Shown here in pieces: positions 63,041 through 64,000 of a stretch of DNA of 64,000 nt (position 1 is the stretch's first letter; each line of letters begins with the position of its first letter). The position numbers and the translations under genes were made by a program. The notes under the pieces were generated by a model. That model was not told where the DNA came from. It did not search any database and saw nothing but the letters and a program-made list of their open reading frames with translations. Origin of the DNA: Melastoma dodecandrum (lineage: Eukaryota > Streptophyta > Magnoliopsida > Myrtales > Melastomataceae); contig JARUPY010000098.1 in NCBI GenBank assembly GCA_029817715.1, positions 62,001 through 126,000 on the forward strand. Reading direction: 5' to 3'.

Positions 63041-63401
63041 CACGTCGTCTTTCCGCGCCTGCGCGCTTCGAATCGCGGTCCCACGCCGCTGCTCGTCGAT
63101 GGAAGCCGTTTGCGGTGAGTCCCTTCTCCCCGCGCGCGGGGAGAGGGCCGCGACGACCTCGTCGTCGGCGCGGCGAGGCGGCAGCCGAAGGTGAGGGGGC
63201 GGTCGGGGACGAGCCTCATCCGGCACCACCCCCTCACCCCGCTCCGGCTTCGCCTGCGCTTCCGGCCTGCACGGCGGGGTGCAGGCCGGCCTCTTCCCCG
63301 CCCGCGGGGAGAGGCGCCATCCACACCGAATCCTCTTCGGTCAGCCGAGGACCAGATCATTCGTCCCCGCTTCGCGTGGAGAAATTGCGGCCGGTGGCGG
63401 C
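63041..63401. other. Intergenic region carrying a repeat-like element
   Basis: 361 bases between the lipoprotein gene and the OpgC-like gene, with no gene recognised. Its centre is the inverted-repeat element listed separately. A promoter for the OpgC-like gene should lie at its left end, but none is obvious. Confidence 0.5.
63122..63310. repeat. Intergenic element bounded by CCCCGC-rich palindromes (REP-like)
   Basis: Two near-identical hairpins bound the element: CTCCCCGCGCGCGGGGAG (63126-63143, perfect palindrome) and a CTTCCCCGCCCGCGGGGAGAGG copy (63289-63310). Between them lie CCTCATCCGG and CCCCCTCACCCC runs typical of dispersed intergenic palindromes in alphaproteobacteria. Only one copy is seen in this window. 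Confidence 0.55.
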
Positions 63402-63835
63402 TTAGCCGGCGCTCGGCTTGACGGTCCGCGTCAGGCGGTTGTCGGTGAAGAAGTAGAGCTCGCGCCCGCCCGGCTCGGCGTAGAGCACCTGCACCTCGCG
63501 CTGGCCCTTCCCGCTCTCCCCCGACAGCACGTCTGTCGGCGCATGGCCCTTGAGGCGAACGAGGTCGCATTCCCCGATCCCGGGCTCGATGGCCGTCGCG
63601 GTGCCGGGGACGGGCCCCGTGCAGGTTCCATCCGCCGCGAGAACCGGGCCGAGGGCCGAGGGAGCCGCGGCCACCGGAGGACGGGCGGGAGCGCGGGGCC
63701 GGCGGATCGAAGGGCGCGGCCCGCTGCGGCGTGTCGCAACCCGCCAGCATGGGAAGGACGAGGACCGCGCCGGCGAGCAGGAGAAGATGCGCGGGCGTCG
63801 TTTGCGCGCTGGGGATGGCCGCGATGCCTCGTCAT
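63402..63835 (-). CDS. Small lipoprotein of unknown function
   Basis: About 143 residues. After a break near 63825 the N-terminus is LLLLAGAVLVLPMLAGCDTPQRAAPFD, with the lipobox LAGC, so it is a membrane-anchored lipoprotein. The mature part reads GPVLAADGTCTGPVPGTATAIEPGIGECDLVRLKGHAPTDVLSGESGKGQREVQVLYAEPGGRELYFFTDNRLTRTVKPSAG, a compact beta-rich domain with two cysteines. I do not recognise a named family. ATG at 63833-63835 overlaps the stop of the peptidase gene upstream (ATGA). Confidence 0.72.
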
Positions 63836-64000
63836 GGTGTCGTCTTGTCTCCTGCGCGGTCGCCGATCGCATCCGCGTACAGCTTCGCCGCCGCATCGCG
63901 GAAGGCGACGCGGCTCGCGGGCCGGGAATAGAACATGTGCCCGCCGGGGAAAACCTGCAGGCGCACTCGGTCGCCCCCCGAAGGCCGGGAGCTGATCGAG
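63832..64000 (-). CDS. S10-family serine carboxypeptidase-like protein, C-terminal end
   Basis: The last 55 residues only; the rest lies beyond the window. The segment VRLQVFPGGHMFYSRPASRVAFRDAAAKLYADAIGD contains GGHMFY, which holds the catalytic histidine of peptidase S10 (carboxypeptidase Y-type) proteins of Methylobacterium and relatives. No break is seen after the motif. The stop at 63832-63834 overlaps the lipoprotein start. Confidence 0.7.
   Translation of the reverse strand, partial: SISSRPSGGDRVRLQVFPGGHMFYSRPASRVAFRDAAAKLYADAIGDRAGDKTTP

Noticed and set aside
1..64000. CRISPR arrays, prophage, insertion sequences, restriction or toxin-antitoxin defence genes
   Set aside because: No direct-repeat array, transposase, integrase, capsid or defence-type protein was recognised anywhere in the window.

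Overview
The window is about 70% G+C, densely coding DNA from an alphaproteobacterium. Gene content and product types (trpGDC-moaC-moeA, minCDE, lrgAB, a DUF6894 protein, a DUF2336 protein, PAS-rich hybrid histidine kinases, polar amino-acid and peptide ABC systems) point to a Methylobacterium-like member of the Hyphomicrobiales; this placement is inference from the proteins. There is no phage, insertion sequence or CRISPR array. The dominating feature of the sequence is frame breakage: most genes read correctly only if one to several single-base insertions (usually one extra base in a short homopolymer) are ignored. Genes are therefore annotated over their full reconstructed extent, and the breaks are read as sequence errors rather than decay.

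Layout. 1-4.1 kb: end of a peptide/nickel-type ABC operon (binding protein, two permeases, double ATPase). 4.1-5.1 kb: argC. 5.3-8.3 kb: a DUF5872 protein and a hybrid histidine kinase. 8.6-14.5 kb: flavin reductase, a polar amino-acid ABC transporter with an M20 amidohydrolase, and a divergent dihydrodipicolinate-synthase-like lyase plus a VOC protein. 14.5-17.8 kb: a second hybrid kinase and an MgtC protein. 17.9-22.2 kb: trpG-trpD-trpC-moaC-moeA. 22.3-30.8 kb: a catabolic cluster with two amino-acid-type ABC systems, a zinc alcohol dehydrogenase, a GntR regulator, mannonate dehydratase (uxuA) and an SDR oxidoreductase. 30.8-34.2 kb: two small unknown genes, minCDE and a DUF6894 protein. 34.2-36.7 kb: LysR regulator and an NtaA-type flavin monooxygenase.

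36.7-41.1 kb is a much more damaged stretch, but a threonine tRNA and a class-I glutamine amidotransferase-lrgA-lrgB operon can be recognised in it; two blocks (36.7-38.16 and 38.24-38.96 kb) remain unassigned. 41-45.9 kb: an SbmA/BacA-like ABC exporter and metNIQ. 45.9-50.9 kb: a DadA-like oxidase with a 2-hydroxyacid dehydrogenase, a YdcZ-type membrane protein, and a double-receiver protein coupled to a DUF2336 protein. 50.9-53.6 kb: a zinc/manganese ABC operon (znuCBA type) led by a 40-residue membrane ORF and a putative Zur box. 54.4-58.1 kb: a polysaccharide ABC exporter with two family-2 glycosyltransferases. 58.2-64 kb: a second peptide-binding protein, a TetR/YciI divergent pair with a recognisable operator, an SGNH hydrolase with an OpgC-like membrane protein, a repeat, a lipoprotein and the end of an S10 peptidase.

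Many neighbouring genes overlap by ATGA or GTGA. These overlaps were used to fix starts and stops where frames are broken, and they suggest translational coupling within the operons.
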